Below, piece after piece: positions 1 through 10,835 of a stretch of DNA of 60,000 nucleotides. Within the stretch, counting starts at the first letter, position 1, and each line of letters begins with the position of its first letter. Position numbers and translations under genes: made by a program. The notes under the pieces are model-generated. The model searched no databases. It was given only the letters and a program-made list of their open reading frames with translations, and was not told the origin of the DNA. Source of the DNA: Cristatella mucedo (taxonomy: Eukaryota > Bryozoa > Phylactolaemata > Cristatellidae); NCBI GenBank assembly GCA_009760855.2, contig WPIO01000144.1, positions 599,501 through 659,500 on the forward strand, given 5' to 3'.

Positions 1-980
1 GGCACTTTACATTTGCTGCAAAGGGGAAAGCGATTGAATCGGGATAAAAAATCATGCTTGATAAACAACATGAACAACGTGGTTAGGGGTGACATGCACA
101 GGGTCAGCATGCAAATGTGCGTTAGTGGCCGCATGCACAGTGTCAGCACCCATAAGCACACGAAGGAAAAATCACAGCGACGCACTAAATACTGTCGTAA
201 ATAGGTGTGTTTTAAAGTTATTTTAAATGTGGTCAAGTCAGGGCATGTTCTGACGCGTCGAGAAAACTTTCTAGGCTTTGGGAGCATACAAACCAAAATG
301 CAGGGTCTCGAAAGGATTTGACGTTTGTACGAGGTATTGGTAAACTGTTGGATTACGAAAAGCGGGTAGCACGATGCTTGGCCTGGTGGGAGAGTTGATC
401 TGAGAGATAGGCTGGAGCCAAAGAATGAAGTGAGTGGCAAAACTTTGAAGTTGATCCGTTGCTTGACTGGTAGCCAGTGCAGGTGCACGAGTAGTGGTGT
501 GACGTGGCAACTGCAGCACTCACGACCGACAGGCCTAGCTGCAGAGTTTAGCACAAGCTGAAATCGCCTGATTGCACATGCTGGTAGGCCAGCAAGCAGC
601 GAGTTCCAGAAGTCAAGTCGGGATGTCACAAATGCAACGGCCAACTTTGATGTGGTATCCTTTTCTAAACAAGCCCAAATTTTAGCAATGTTATGTAGCT
701 AAAAGAAGGCAGATTTGACTGTGAGGCTGATGCGGTCGTCAAACGAGAGGTCAATTTGGAACATAACACCTAGATTTTGAGCTGATTCAACAGGAGACAT
801 GCTGGCAGAGCCAATTGTGAGAGTCAGCCTTTCCAATTTCGAAGTCACACTGGGTTTGCCCATAACTAGTAAGTTAGCTTTATTGTCGTTTAGTTTTAAA
901 AAATTACTGGCATTTATGTGTGGATGTCATGGATACATTCAGCAAGTGAGTTGAGAAAAGTTGAGGTGCTCGAATGCTAG
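1..980 (-). mobile_element. LINE-A copy, 3' part, entering from the window edge
   Basis: Minus-strand 3' portion of the LINE-A family (CR1/L2-like non-LTR retrotransposon). The 3' UTR (about 1-200) carries the family words for the tRNA-free tail region, and the C-terminal reverse-transcriptase region follows (about 200-980). Frames are broken. It is recognised by long alignment with the copies at 7713-8299, 9053-10605 and 44680-45325. The (ATT)n tail lies outside the window, and the 5' end is truncated inside the RT gene near 980. Confidence 0.85.
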
Positions 981-1790
981 GAGGGAAAATGCAACGAAAG
1001 AAATCCTGATCAAAAAGCTCCTCTTTTTATTGCATATGACAGCACACTCTGTGGCAATGGCATTAAAAATTTCACTTGCATCGACACGGCCGTTCCCGTG
1101 CCATGCTTTGCTATTGAAGGCACTAGCCCGGGCCAACACCACAATTCACTTCAATACACAGAATCCACAGCATAAGATAATAGAAATACGTTGAGCCGAG
1201 CTCCAGTTTTTATTGCATATCAAAGTGCTCCATGCTGAGTGCACAACAAAGTAAAATAAAACAAAATTGTGCAATCTCGCACTGAGGTAATGGGCGGCAA
1301 CCGCTTGAAATCACCTGGAAACCTACAGCAATCCGCTCTATTCCTCTGCTAATTATCCTCCAATCGCCATTGCAAAGATCTAATTGACTTTTCATATAGG
1401 GCTAGGCTCAGTTCAAATTGCACCCACAGAATGTCGCTTCTTTTTGCATACGCATTCTCATGCAATGAATTGTAATTGACTGTACCGACCCAGTCTCATA
1501 CCACAATCCACCTGCAGTTTGTCTATTTGCTTTTGCTTTCGCGTTTGTCTTCACCACAGCCACTTTCAGCTAAGCCTATCCCGACTCCAGCTTTGCAAAA
1601 CGGCAAAGTGGCGGCTTGCAGGTTTGACCTGCCTATTTCAGTAGCACTTGATTTTGCATCGCTTTTCCTAGGCTTCGCAATTGGATGAGCCTGTCGAAGG
1701 AGGTCATCATCTCAGAACTTCACACTACACTTTCACACCACCTCCCAGGAATGCTAGTGCGACCTGGCGTCAAGGACGGTGACTACCTTC
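981..1790. other. Unassigned stretch between two LINEs
   Basis: No recognisable exon, RNA gene or repeat is seen. Several opposing short open frames overlap each other here, but none has family motifs or convincing splice borders. Confidence 0.4.
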
Positions 1791-2313
1791 CGAGTAATGT
1801 GACGTATCGCCGTCTGTAACTCCACAAAGTTATTAGGACTATGTTGGTGTTATGCAGGAGGGTTTTGTGTAGCCCTCTCACAGCCTAAGCGCCTTGTGGT
1901 ACGCATTTGGTGGCCAACAAACTTCGTCTCACGCAACACAGAGAAAGTGGGAAGCATAGCAGAGTTAGGAGAGCAGTTCAGGTAGTGAGTAGCATAGAAG
2001 TAGAAGCTTAGGACCGCTGAAAAAGATGTGCCATAGTCGGCAGTAGGAGAGTAGTTGTCGTTGCGCAAGAATTGTGGAAGCGAGTTCCACAGTCTAGGAC
2101 CTGCAGAGCTAAAGCTTCTGTCGCCAATGGTCCTTAAGTTGAGGAATTGAACAGCTAATTTATTTTCAACACAGGACCTGAGGGTGCTAAGAGGCTAAAA
2201 CTGGTGCAGCAGTTCAGCTAGGTACGAAGGAGCTAATCCGTGGCTGGCCTTGTGGGTCAGCTTAAGAACTTTTCTATACATCCGTTGCTCAATCGGCATC
2301 CATCCTAGTTCTT

Positions 2314-3244
2314 TTAGCAAAGGAGACACGTGCTCAAACTTCTGGGACTTGAAAAGACTAGCCTTGCAGCCATATTCATATCCAGCTGCAGTGGCCTAGT
2401 TGCTTTCTTTGGTAGCCAACCGAAATGGGAATTGCAATAACTGAGCCGAGACAGAACTAAAGAGCAAGTTAAATATTTTACAAGCCACTGTGGAAGAAAA
2501 CTACTAATGTTTGATAGGGATCGGACGTGAAGGATAGCTGTAGAAGCAGTCTTCTGAATAAAGCTTTTGAAATTGAGGCAGCTGTCGGAAAATATACCTA
2601 CATTCCGAGCATGTGGTGACGGTCCCACACTAGCATCACCTATTAAAAGAGCAAGGCCTTTTAATCCAGCCACATGCTTGGGGTGTCCTAAGAGCAGCAG
2701 CTCAGTTTTATCGTCATTTAAATTCAGGAAGTTTTTCGACATTCCTGATCGAATGTCGACAAGGCAAGCATTCAGTTTCTCAGTTGCTGCAGCGGATTCC
2801 GACGTTTGCAATGACAAATGCAGCCGAGTATCGACAGCACAAAAATGGTATCCTTTTCCACGGGCCCCTATCAATTTTTTCCATAAATTCCAGAGGTTGA
2901 GTAGAAACGGAGAACGGAAAGCGACCGAATACAGACCCTTGAGGGACTCCAAAAGTGACTGGTCTCTCGTGTGAGACCTGACCTCCACATGACACAGATT
3001 TAACACGACCAGACAAGTACGATTTTAACCACGCCAGAGTTTCGTCTGCTGGAACGATCGTTGTTCTCAATCGTTCAAGCAGAACCTCGTGATCAATGGT
3101 GTCGAAGGCAGCAGACAGATCTAGCCGAGGTAGGGCAGTGACATTCCCGTCCTCGTTGCCACGTAGAATGTCATTGTTAATACGGAGGAAAGCAGTTTCA
3201 GTGGAGAGCTGCCTCTTGAACCCTGATTGAAATGTTTCAGACAT
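2314..3244 (-). pseudogene. Reverse transcriptase fragment of LINE-B
   Basis: Two overlapping minus-strand frames encode the RT of a CR1/L2-like LINE. The first frame (3244-2780) has the finger/palm motifs QSGF, LDLSAAFDTIDHEVLLERL, the YLSGR region and GVPQGSVFG. A frameshift near 2900 moves to the second frame (3006-2314), which carries the active-site region, KNFLNLNDDKTELLLLGHPK and the thumb-like tail with SRLSYCNS. The catalytic box reads HFCAVDT where the younger copy at 57.8 kb has FNADDT, so the metal-binding aspartate pair is damaged. The mutated box and the frameshift mean no active enzyme is expected. The protein would copy the LINE RNA at nicked target DNA. Family assignment is by motif pattern only. 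Confidence 0.85.
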
Positions 3245-4058
3245 TTATTTCTTTTCAATATGTTTAACCAGTTGCGTAGCAATACTTTTTCTTAAGATTC
3301 TTGGACAAGAAAGGAAGAAGGGAAATTGGGCGATAGTTTGCCAGGACATCTGTATCTAATCCAGGATTTTTAACTATGGGTCTAACGATTGCCGATTGGA
3401 GGAACTTGGGACGACACTTTTTCTCAAAGAAGGAATACAAATCTTGGTTATGGCAGGGCTAAGTTGGTCCGCCGGTGAAGAGCACAGAGATAATGGTATA
3501 ATGGGTCTTCAGGAGAGAAGCTCTTTCTGCTAGACGTGATTAACGTAGCCACATCGCATGCGGAAACACCGGAAAAATTTTAAGAAAGGTCGCAGGTTGT
3601 GAATCCCCAATTTCTTTAGTCGGTGGAGTCTTTATGGAGGCACGAATGTGCACAATTATTTCAGTAAAGAAGGCTGAAAACTTTGCGAGGCTGAGCCTTT
3701 AATATCTGGGGAGTCAGACCTCTGAGCATTGGCCAGTAAGTGGCTTACAGTTTTGCGAATTTATTTAGGGTCTGACTTGCAGGAATTCTGCTTTTGGACA
3801 ATACAAGAAGCCCTGGCCTTTTTAAGCTTCCGAGTGTAAACTCGAAGGAAGTCTTTACAATTGACTCGATCTGAATCAGAACCCGATTTCTTGAAACGAC
3901 GTTCACTCATGTACTTAACCCGGCCCATCTGTAGATTTTTTGTAAATTGAAAGGAATCTCCACGACTACTACATGGATAGAGGGAAAGGTAGCATGCTTG
4001 TCAAGAACATGCTTGAGTGTCACACTCATTGCATCTGTGAGGGTAGCGAGGCTGCCGA

Positions 4059-4736
4059 TCAAGTCGGAATGCAGATCAAGAAGACCTGCATCACAAATCG
4101 ATTAATAAACCTGCCCATGTCAATGCTTTGTAAAGTAGGTCGCTTGAAAAGTTCGACATTACCCAGTACGTACAAGTGAGCAGGAACAGTAAACGAGACC
4201 GAACAATGATCTGAGAGGGTCAGTGGGCACACCACAAGTTCAGTGGGGAGGACATCCTTAGTGATCACGAGATCTATAATATGGCCACCGACGTGGGTGA
4301 TATGATTAACATGCTGGACCAAACCAAAATCCTCCAGACAGTCAAGAAATGAGCAGACCTGGCTGTTTCTAGGGTTTTCAATGTGAATAATAATGTCCCC
4401 TACAATCAGCAATGACCTGTCACACACAAATATTTTAGCGAGGAACTGTGAAAACTCTTCTATAAACAAGATTGGACAGCCAGAAGGAGGCCGGTATATC
4501 ATATATACAACAGCGAGAGGCATTGTATTTGACTTAGACCTGATTGCAACCGATTCAAACAATGGGCCATGAGAAAAACTGCACATCTTATAGTCAAACG
4601 CTCGACTCACTCGCATGCTGCCCTGCAGCGAATCACTGCAGCACAGTTGTGTGGCAGAATTGAGCCAGCAGTGTACAGAATAACAATCGTGAACAGACTT
4701 CGACCGACACTCAGAGCTCGCAAAAAACAACAGCAA
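4059..4736 (-). pseudogene. AP-type endonuclease domain of LINE-B
   Basis: A 225-codon minus-strand frame upstream of the RT in element order. Visible endonuclease motifs are VYMIYRPPSG, the F.EEFSQFLAKI segment, LLIVGDIIIHIENP (normally GDFN), the IDLVITK strand and the terminal LSDHCSVSF box. The GDFN-type motif is altered to GDII, so catalysis is doubtful. In LINEs this domain nicks the target DNA to prime reverse transcription. The N-terminal third (about 4560-4736) is less conserved and the true start is not identifiable. The domain order endonuclease then RT agrees with CR1/L2-clade ORF2. Confidence 0.8.
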
Positions 4737-4914
4737 AACAGATTAAATATAAATGAAGAAATAAAGGGCATTTGTAAAGTGGTCCAAGAGAACTTGACAT
4801 CCTGGCCGGGGCTTCGCTTATTCCTCGTGGATTGAGTCAGGACCCCGGTTGTCAGATGCATGCCATTGACCGTGGTTGAGGGGGAGCACCTTAAAAAAAA
4901 ACAAAAAAAACAAA

Positions 4915-5092
4915 CAAATCCTAGCTGATTAAACAGCCTCTTTTTGTATAGCGACAGAAGAGCCTTTACGGCTATCACCACCGCTTCCAGTGGCGATAAA
5001 GAATCGCCTACCACAGGAATCAAACCCACGACCTCGGGACCGAGGTCGTGAAAGCAACCGCCTTACCTAGTGTGCCATCACGGCTCACCAAC
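4915..5092 (-). mobile_element. SINE-1 copy (tRNA-derived), near full length
   Basis: A minus-strand SINE. Its tRNA-like head has an A box (GGCACACTAGGTAAGG), a palindromic arm GACCTCGG/CCGAGGTC and a B-box-like GGTTTGATTCC, followed by a family-specific body and the 3' end CTAGGATTTGTTTG with a T-rich tail. It sits just outside the 5' end of the LINE-B copy. At least four other copies in the window share the same body. Confidence 0.85.
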
Positions 5093-5355
5093 CGCTTGAC
5101 CTAACCAGCAAGGCGAATTAGCGTTTAATTACGTTAGAAATTCAGAGAGACGAAGTGGTGCGATGACTCTTCCCGTCTCTTTGGCCAATCTACTGCTACG
5201 CTTGGGCTTCTTGTGTTTGCAAAATGTAGAACTTGTTTTTCACACGACAGGTGCATTAACCTGCCGGTTAAGTCGATATGGCATCCTTATTATCTGAATA
5301 ACACAAGGCCTTAAAGCCTTACATGGCCCATGAAAATTAGAGAGTGACAGACGGT

Positions 5356-5359
<4 letters not shown>

Positions 5360-5387
<28 letters not shown>

Positions 5388-5416
5388 TGAAGAGATAGGG
5401 TGCAAGGGAGATAAGG

Positions 5417-5460
<44 letters not shown>

Positions 5461-5510
5461 GAGAGAAAGAGGGAGAGGGAGAGGGAAGGAGAGAGAGAGG
5501 GAGAGCGAGA

Positions 5511-5558
<48 letters not shown>

Positions 5559-5560
5559 AG

Positions 5561-5591
<31 letters not shown>

Positions 5592-5592
5592 T
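5360..5592. repeat. (GA)n microsatellite, imperfect
   Basis: A purine-only GA array with AAAG, GGGA and short interruptions, in two main blocks (5360-5383 and 5420-5592). It lies just downstream of the last recognised exon of the minus-strand receptor gene. Confidence 0.95.
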
Positions 5593-5749
5593 AGCTCTAA
5601 ATCAACCGAACTAAATCAGTATAACTATTCGCTTCACGAAGGTTATTATTGCATGATATCGGCGTCAATGACGGTTGTAGTTCATACACTAGCGATTAAA
5701 AGTAAGCAAGGGTAAGGAACAACTGGCCACCAGTAGTGCTCCTACTCAC

Positions 5750-6067
5750 ACGAACGTCTTTCGGTGGATATCCCAATCCATTCTGATCCTAATCCCGCGA
5801 AGCACGAGCCATCCTTGTCACACCATAATGGAACCATCCTCAGCTTGTACGTTTGGTTTGATTCAGCTATGAATGTTACAGCCAATCGACTGCCGTTACG
5901 GATACCGTCCATTGTCAGGTTCGTAGTTACCCCAATTCCAGTATGAAACTCAATCAATAGCTTAGTGGGCGAAAGGTCGCCACTGAACGTAAAGACGTCA
6001 GAGAAGACAGTAATGTAGTCGCATGTGGCGTTAGCATCCAGTATTAAGTGGCCAAGATTCGGAAGTG
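5750..6067 (-). CDS. Exon: unrecognised extracellular module of EGF/FTP receptor gene
   Basis: A 318-bp exon (106 codons) read on the minus strand. The acceptor is ATTTTAG and the donor is GTGAGTAGG, both phase 1, so it can be skipped or shuffled like an extracellular domain. When spliced to the EGF exon at 6642-6794 the frame continues. The module has four N-glycosylation sequons (NAT, NLT, NGS, NQT), few cysteines (ATCDY, PLWCDKDGSCF) and alternating hydrophobic strands, which suggest a beta-sandwich. I do not recognise the family. Immunoglobulin-like or fibronectin-like folds are possible but no hallmark was found. It is the most downstream exon found; a membrane segment or kinase/phosphatase part could lie below coordinate 1 or be hidden. 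No polyadenylation site was assigned. Confidence 0.72.
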
Positions 6068-6149
6068 CTAAAATAGTTATAACGTAATAACAGACGTAAT
6101 CGAAATAATACATTTGATATAGCACCTTAGATAAGTCGAGCTAGTTTTG

Positions 6150-6395
6150 GGCACTTTGCATTTGCTGCAAATAAAGTACGATCGCTAGACTAGTGATACT
6201 TGCTTAATAAACAACAATAATAGCATGTTCAGGGGTGACATGCACTGGGTCAGCGTGTAAGCATAGTTAGTGGTAGCAAGTACAGTGTCTGCATGCATAA
6301 GCACATAAAGCATGAATCACAGACACTCTTTAAAGTTTTTGATAAATATATTTATTTTTTAGTATCTTTTAAACCGTGCTCAAGTCAGGAGCTTG
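6150..6395 (-). mobile_element. LINE-A 3' UTR fragment inside an intron
   Basis: A diverged minus-strand LINE-A 3' end: the TTTGCTGCAAA word, the GGGGTGACATGCACTGGGTC block and the AGTCAGG end are all visible. It occupies much of the 574-bp intron between the exons at 6642-6794 and 5750-6067. Confidence 0.75.
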
Positions 6396-6641
6396 CCACT
6401 ATTTCTTGCAGCCACGGACTCCTGTAAAACAGAGCAAATATATATTCTAGAATATTGCAGGCTATACTTCCAACTAAGAGAAAAATAAGTTATTCTAATT
6501 TACAGGCACCGACACCGGCTCCAATGTATGCCAAGCAAATCATTAAGAAGATGAGAATCCTTTACCAGCGCGCACGACCCACCGTGACAACGACATGCAT
6601 CAGTGAAATGCCAGTCGCGTTCGCCGAGCGGTAGCACTTAC

Positions 6642-6794
6642 TTAGCCAGCAGTCTGGCGGCAAATACTTATTGTCCGGGCAGGCTCGATACTGGCAGCCG
6701 TCAAACTGCCCACACATTCCTCCATAATTAAAGCATTCCCACGTATGGCAGGACTGCAAGAGACATCCTGGTCCAGTGGTGCCATCAGGACAGT
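6642..6794 (-). CDS. Exon: EGF-like module after the FTP domain
   Basis: A 153-bp minus-strand exon (51 codons) with acceptor TTATTTAG and donor GTAAGT, both phase 1. The codons form a CPDGTTGPGC start, then SC, EC, NYGGMC, DGC, RAC and PDNKYLPPDC, giving nine cysteines in the spacing of the EGF-like repeats that follow FTP domains in invertebrate receptors. Joined to the FTP C-half exon, the split codon becomes Asn and gives ALNCPDG, the usual kind of junction. The open frame runs on past the donor to 6562, but that part lacks module sense. A second cysteine-rich string (RCHGGSC) lies in another frame just inside the downstream intron. Extracellular; ligand unknown. Confidence 0.8.
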   Translation of the reverse strand, partial: TVLMAPLDQDVSCSPAIRGNALIMEECVGSLTAASIEPARTISICRQTAG

Positions 6795-7274
6795 CTAAAT
6801 AACAGTGCAAGTGGTCTTGTTTCTTTCCCAAGCAAATCTCAAAAATTTTAAAGGTTAAAATGAAAACAATTAAGTGAGAACTTGTGTATAGAATCACAGC
6901 AATGATGCATTTGCATTTCACACTAACCTAAAGTAGTGCATTATCAGACATTCTAAATTGGAACGTGGTAGCCGCACAGGGCATATGTGTGGCACTGGAA
7001 GCACCATTCAAATTTCGTTTCGTTGACGTAAGAGAAAGGCAAATACTTGGGTACGGTTAATGAAAGACCGAAAACGGAGAATATTTTTAATTTTAAAAGC
7101 CCAATGTAGTGTATGTATTATTAGTCTAAGCTTGATAAGTTTGCTTGTGAAACTAGCAATTGGTTTTAATTTAAGTTCAAAGATGATCGGTAACGATAGT
7201 GTGGTGAAAAAGGTGGGAGAGATAGATACAGAGCGGGAGGAATAGAGAGCAGGGAGATTCAATAAGATTTAGGA

Positions 7275-7428
7275 CACGTCCCTTAATTATGTTATTCATG
7301 TTGTTTATCAAGCATGATATTAATCGCCATTCAATCGCGTTTCCCTTTGCAGCAAATGTAAAGAGCTAGAAAGAGATTGAATTCTCTGAGGGCGCTTTAT
7401 CAAGTGCATTCTTAATATTATTATTATT
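7275..7428 (+). mobile_element. LINE-A 3' terminal fragment with (ATT)n tail
   Basis: Plus-strand last ~150 bp of LINE-A: TGTTTATCAAGCATGATATT, the TTTGCAGCAAATGTAAAG word, the terminal hairpin and the TTATTATTATTATTAT tail. A SINE-1 begins directly after the tail. Confidence 0.88.
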
Positions 7429-7431
7429 ATA

Positions 7432-7607
7432 AAATAAATAAATGAATACTAGCTGATTTAACAGCCTCTTTTTGTATAACGACAGAGCCTTGACGGCTAT
7501 CACCACCGCTTGCAGTGGCAATAAAGAATCGCCCACCACAGGATTCGAACCCACGTCCTCGGGCCGAGGTCGAGAAAAGGAACCGCCTTACCTAGTGGGC
7601 CAAACGA
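7432..7607 (-). mobile_element. SINE-1 copy, full length
   Basis: A minus-strand SINE with an intact B box (GGTTCGAATCC), head GGCCCACTAGGTAAGGCGG, palindromic arm, body and 3' end CAGCTAGTATTC followed by an (ATTT)n-like tail. The tail abuts the LINE-A tail ending at 7428, so one element used the other's A/T-rich tail as its insertion site. Confidence 0.9.
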
Positions 7608-7712
7608 TTTAACACGGACTGCATTGGCATCGAGTAAAGTGTCGAGCGAAAATAAGCTACCGCATTTCTCGATTGCAACTGTACGGAGGAATTGAGACCA
7701 TCATTCCCATAT

Positions 7713-8299
7713 AATAATAATAATAATAATAATAATTCACTTGATAAAGCACCCTCAGAGAACTTAATCTCTCTCTAGGCGCTTTACATTTGCTGTAAAG
7801 TGAAATGCAATTGAATGGTAAGTAAAATCATGCTTGAAAAACAAACGAAATGAATCATATGGTTAGGGGTGACATGCACAGGGTCAGCATGCAAAAGTGG
7901 TTAGTGGCAGCATGCACAGTGTCAGCACGCATAAGCACATCAAGGACGAATCACAGGGACCCACTAAATGCTGTCCTAAATAGGTGTGTTTTTAGGTTCC
8001 TTTTAAATGTGGTCAGGTCGGGGGATGTTCTGACGCAGGTCGGGAGGAAGTTCCAGGCTTTGGGAGCATATGAACTAAATGCACGGTCTCCAAAGGATTT
8101 AAGGTTTGTATGAGGTATTTGTAGACTGTCGGATTCCGAAAAGCGGATGGTACGATAGTTGTCCTGATGGGTTAGTATATCTGACAGATAGGCAGGAGCC
8201 ATAGAATGAAGGTACCTAAAAGTGAGCGACAAAACCTTGAAGTCAATCCGTTGCTTGACTGGTAGCCAGTGCAGGTCGGCGAGAAGTGTAGTAATGTAA
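7713..8299 (-). mobile_element. LINE-A, 5'-truncated, with target duplication
   Basis: A minus-strand copy bounded by a 10-bp direct repeat ATTCCCATAT at 7703-7712 and 8300-8309. The (ATT)n tail is next to the left repeat. It holds the complete 3' UTR and the last ~115 codons of the RT protein as one open frame (8299 down to 7951), with LLADLHWLPVKQRIDFKVL, APAYLSDIL and YAPKAWNFLP. No catalytic palm is present because of the truncation. The intact C-terminal frame and clean duplication make it one of the younger insertions. Confidence 0.92.
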
Positions 8300-8309
8300 A
8301 TTCCCATAT

Positions 8310-9052
8310 GCTCAGAAAGCTGTGCAAGAGAGTGCGTTCGTCGCCTCAGCATCCGATATTGACATGCTACCGGGCGAGCTAAGCACGGACATACCGCCTA
8401 TTGAGCTACAGTGTGTTTGTGGGAGTGAGGGGTTTCAATAGTCAGTCTTGCACTTCATCACGTGATCTCAAGCTTGCAATGAACTTTTAGCCAGCCAGCA
8501 TTGGGTAGGCGTATGGTCTTACATAATGAGGCTATGTAAGTTGTAGCACTGGCTAACTACAATGGCTGCAAACGCCCTAGACTCAGGGCTCCTTAGCACA
8601 AGGAAACGATGGTTCCGTTACATCTAGCGAGCTAGCAAATCAGACGTGGCAACTCAGGCTGCCATTTGCTCGTCCTCCTCATTTACTATGACATACGTCA
8701 GATGGGCCCTAGGTAGCTATAACGGTCTTCAATAAATAAATATATACATATATATGTATGTAATTTGAATAGGTGAATGCAATAAAAAAAAATATAATAC
8801 AAGCAAAAATAAAAAAGACCCCGAGTATGAGAGGCGAGCACCTTAATTAACCCTTGGCTAAAATCAGAGCTTGATCTCAGTGGAAAGGCTGCTGGGAAGA
8901 TGATTTGCATTATACCTATCAGATCAAGCCAATCGGACTAGGTGTACCTATCAGATCTACTCCCCTACAAATTTAAGCATCGTACTACTCGCTTTTCGGT
9001 ATCTAAGTACTAATCTATACCTCGTAAAAGCCTCAGATTTTCTTAAGACGTT
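8310..9052. other. Unassigned intron stretch
   Basis: Only a weak tRNA-like word on the minus strand at 8350-8410 (TAGCTCAATAGGCGG, like a pol III A box without a good B box) and a short AT-rich block at 8725-8800 are seen. No coding signal. Confidence 0.35.
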
Positions 9053-10605
9053 ATAATAATAATAATAATAAGAATAATGCATTTGATAAAGTGCCTTCAG
9101 AGAACTTTATCTCATTCTAGGGGCTTTACGTTTGCTGCAAAGTGATATGCAATTGAATGGTGAGTAAAATCCTGCTTGATAAATAAACAAAATGAATAAC
9201 ATGGTTAGGGGTGATATGCATAGGGTCAGCATGCAAATGTGGTTAGTGGCAGCTTGCACAGTGTCAGCACGCATATGCACATCAAGGACGAAACACAGGG
9301 ACTACTAAATGCTGTCCTAAATAGGTATGTTTTTATATTCTTTTTAAATGTGTTCACGTTGGGGGATGTTTTGACGCAGGTCGGGAGTGAGTTCCAGGCT
9401 TTGGGAGCATACGAACTAAATGCATGGTCTCCAAAGGATTTGAGGTTTGTACAGGGTACTTGTAGACGGTTGGATTCCGAAAAGCGGGTGGTACGATGCT
9501 TGGCCTGATGGGTGAGTATATCTTAGAGATAGGCGCGAGCCAAAGAATGAAGTGAACTTAAAGTGAGCGACAAAACCTTGAAGTCGATCCGTCGCTTGAC
9601 TGGTAACCAAAGCAGGTTGACGAGAAGTGGAGTAATGTGGCAACTGCGAAGCTCACGACAGACAAGCCTAACTGCAGAGTTTTGCACCAGCTGCAATCGC
9701 CTGCTCGCACATGTTGGTAGGCCAGCGAGCAGTGATTTGCAGAAGTCAAGACGAGATGTCGCAAATGCATGGACCAACTTAGATGTGGTATCCTTATTTA
9801 AACAAGCCCTAATTTAAGTAATGTTATGAAGCTGAAAATAGAAAGATTTGACTGTGGAGCTGATATGGTCGTCTAACTACAGGTCGCTTTGTAGTACGAC
9901 ACCTAGATTTCAAACTGATTCAACTCGAGATATGATGGCAGAGCCAATTTTGAGTTTCAGCCTTTCCAACTTGTGAATCGCACTGGCTTTGCCCATAACT
10001 AGCAAGTTAGTTTAATCATCGTTTATTCTGCTGCCATCCATGTGCCGATGTCATCAATAAATGCAGCTAATGAGTTGAGAGAATTTGAGGTGCTTAAAGA
10101 CTGGGAGAGATTTAAGCGAACGTAAAAGCGAGTGTCATCCGAATAGAAGTGAAAGCCTAGATTGTGCTTGGTAATTACATCAGCAAGAGGGAGAGTGTAA
10201 ACCGTGAAAAGAACCGGAGCTTGCACGAGCCCTGAGTTACGCCATATTTCAGAGGTGCCTCAGATGATCTTTGTCCATTCGCGTCAATACTCTGGAGTCT
10301 TCCACTGAGATAGGATCTGAAACACTGCAGAGCAGTGCCCGTGATGCCCAGGCGAGATGAGAGGCGCTCTAGAAGGACTTTGTGATCGATCGTATCAAAT
10401 GCTGCCGAAAGATCGAGCAAAACAAGCAGAGACACTACCAATGTTTGCATTCCTAAGTAGGTCGTTGTATACCCTAAGCAATGCTGATTCTGTGGAGTGA
10501 TTAGCTCTAAAGCCAGACTGGAACTTACTAGCAAGGTGTAAGGTTTCGATATATGAGTTTAGCTGGTCCGCCACGACCCGTTCCAGCGTCTGCTTCCAAA
10601 GATTG
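9053..10605 (-). mobile_element. LINE-A, long 5'-truncated copy with RT palm
   Basis: A minus-strand copy with tail (AAT)n at 9055-9078, 3' hairpin, 3' UTR and about 1.1 kb of reverse transcriptase. At 10605 it meets a plus-strand LINE-A fragment head to head. Frameshifts split the protein. Confidence 0.92.
9523..10605 (-). pseudogene. Reverse transcriptase of LINE-A, frameshifted
   Basis: The RT can be followed through several minus-strand frames. They show KFQSGFRANHSTESALLRVY, LLDLSAAFDTIDHKVLLERL, ALQCFRSYLSGRLQS, GVTQGS (normally GVPQGS), PVLFTVYTLPLADVI, the catalytic box YSDDTRFY, and further down RRLQLVQNSAVRLVCRELRS with LLWLPVKRRIDFKVL. This is the CR1/L2 clade RT plan. YSDD keeps both aspartates, so the lost function comes from frameshifts rather than the active site. 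The 5' limit at 10605 removes the endonuclease. Confidence 0.85.
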
Positions 10606-10833
10606 AAACTCACTCCCGAATTCCATAGTGACATCCCCTGACTTGATCCCATTCAAAAAGAAATTGAAAACGCACATATTTATCACAGAATGTAGTCAGG
10701 CCATGTGATTCGCTCTGTATGTGCTATACGTGCTCAGACTGTGCATACTGCCACTAACCAAACTTAGAGGCTGACCCTGTGCATGTCACCCCTAAGCATG
10801 CTATCCTTGTTATGTATTGAGCAAGCTACTAAA
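10606..10833 (+). mobile_element. LINE-A 3' fragment, opposite orientation
   Basis: Plus-strand LINE-A from the C-terminal RT end (GAAACTCACTCCCGA) into the 3' UTR (CATGTCACCCCTAAGCATGC). It is cut off by a SINE-1 at 10836. Its left border is the exact point where the minus-strand LINE-A ends. Confidence 0.82.
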
Positions 10834-10835
10834 AA

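Larger units (their letters stand above)
1790..4740 (-). mobile_element. LINE-B, longest copy (3' UTR, RT and endonuclease)
   Basis: This is the most complete non-LTR retrotransposon in the window, read on the minus strand. In element order it holds an apurinic-type endonuclease (about 4740-4060), a linker, the reverse transcriptase (about 3950-2300), a C-terminal tail and a 3' UTR ending near 1790 with a decayed tail. It aligns over its 3' half with the plus-strand copies at 17276-17955 and 57716-58865. Several frameshifts and stops, and a changed RT active site, show that it is dead. The start lies before 4740 and may reach 4900, where SINE-1 sits. Confidence 0.88.

Noticed and set aside
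8350-8410. tRNA gene on the minus strand
   Set aside because: A-box-like word only; no acceptor stem, B box or terminator. At most a SINE relic.
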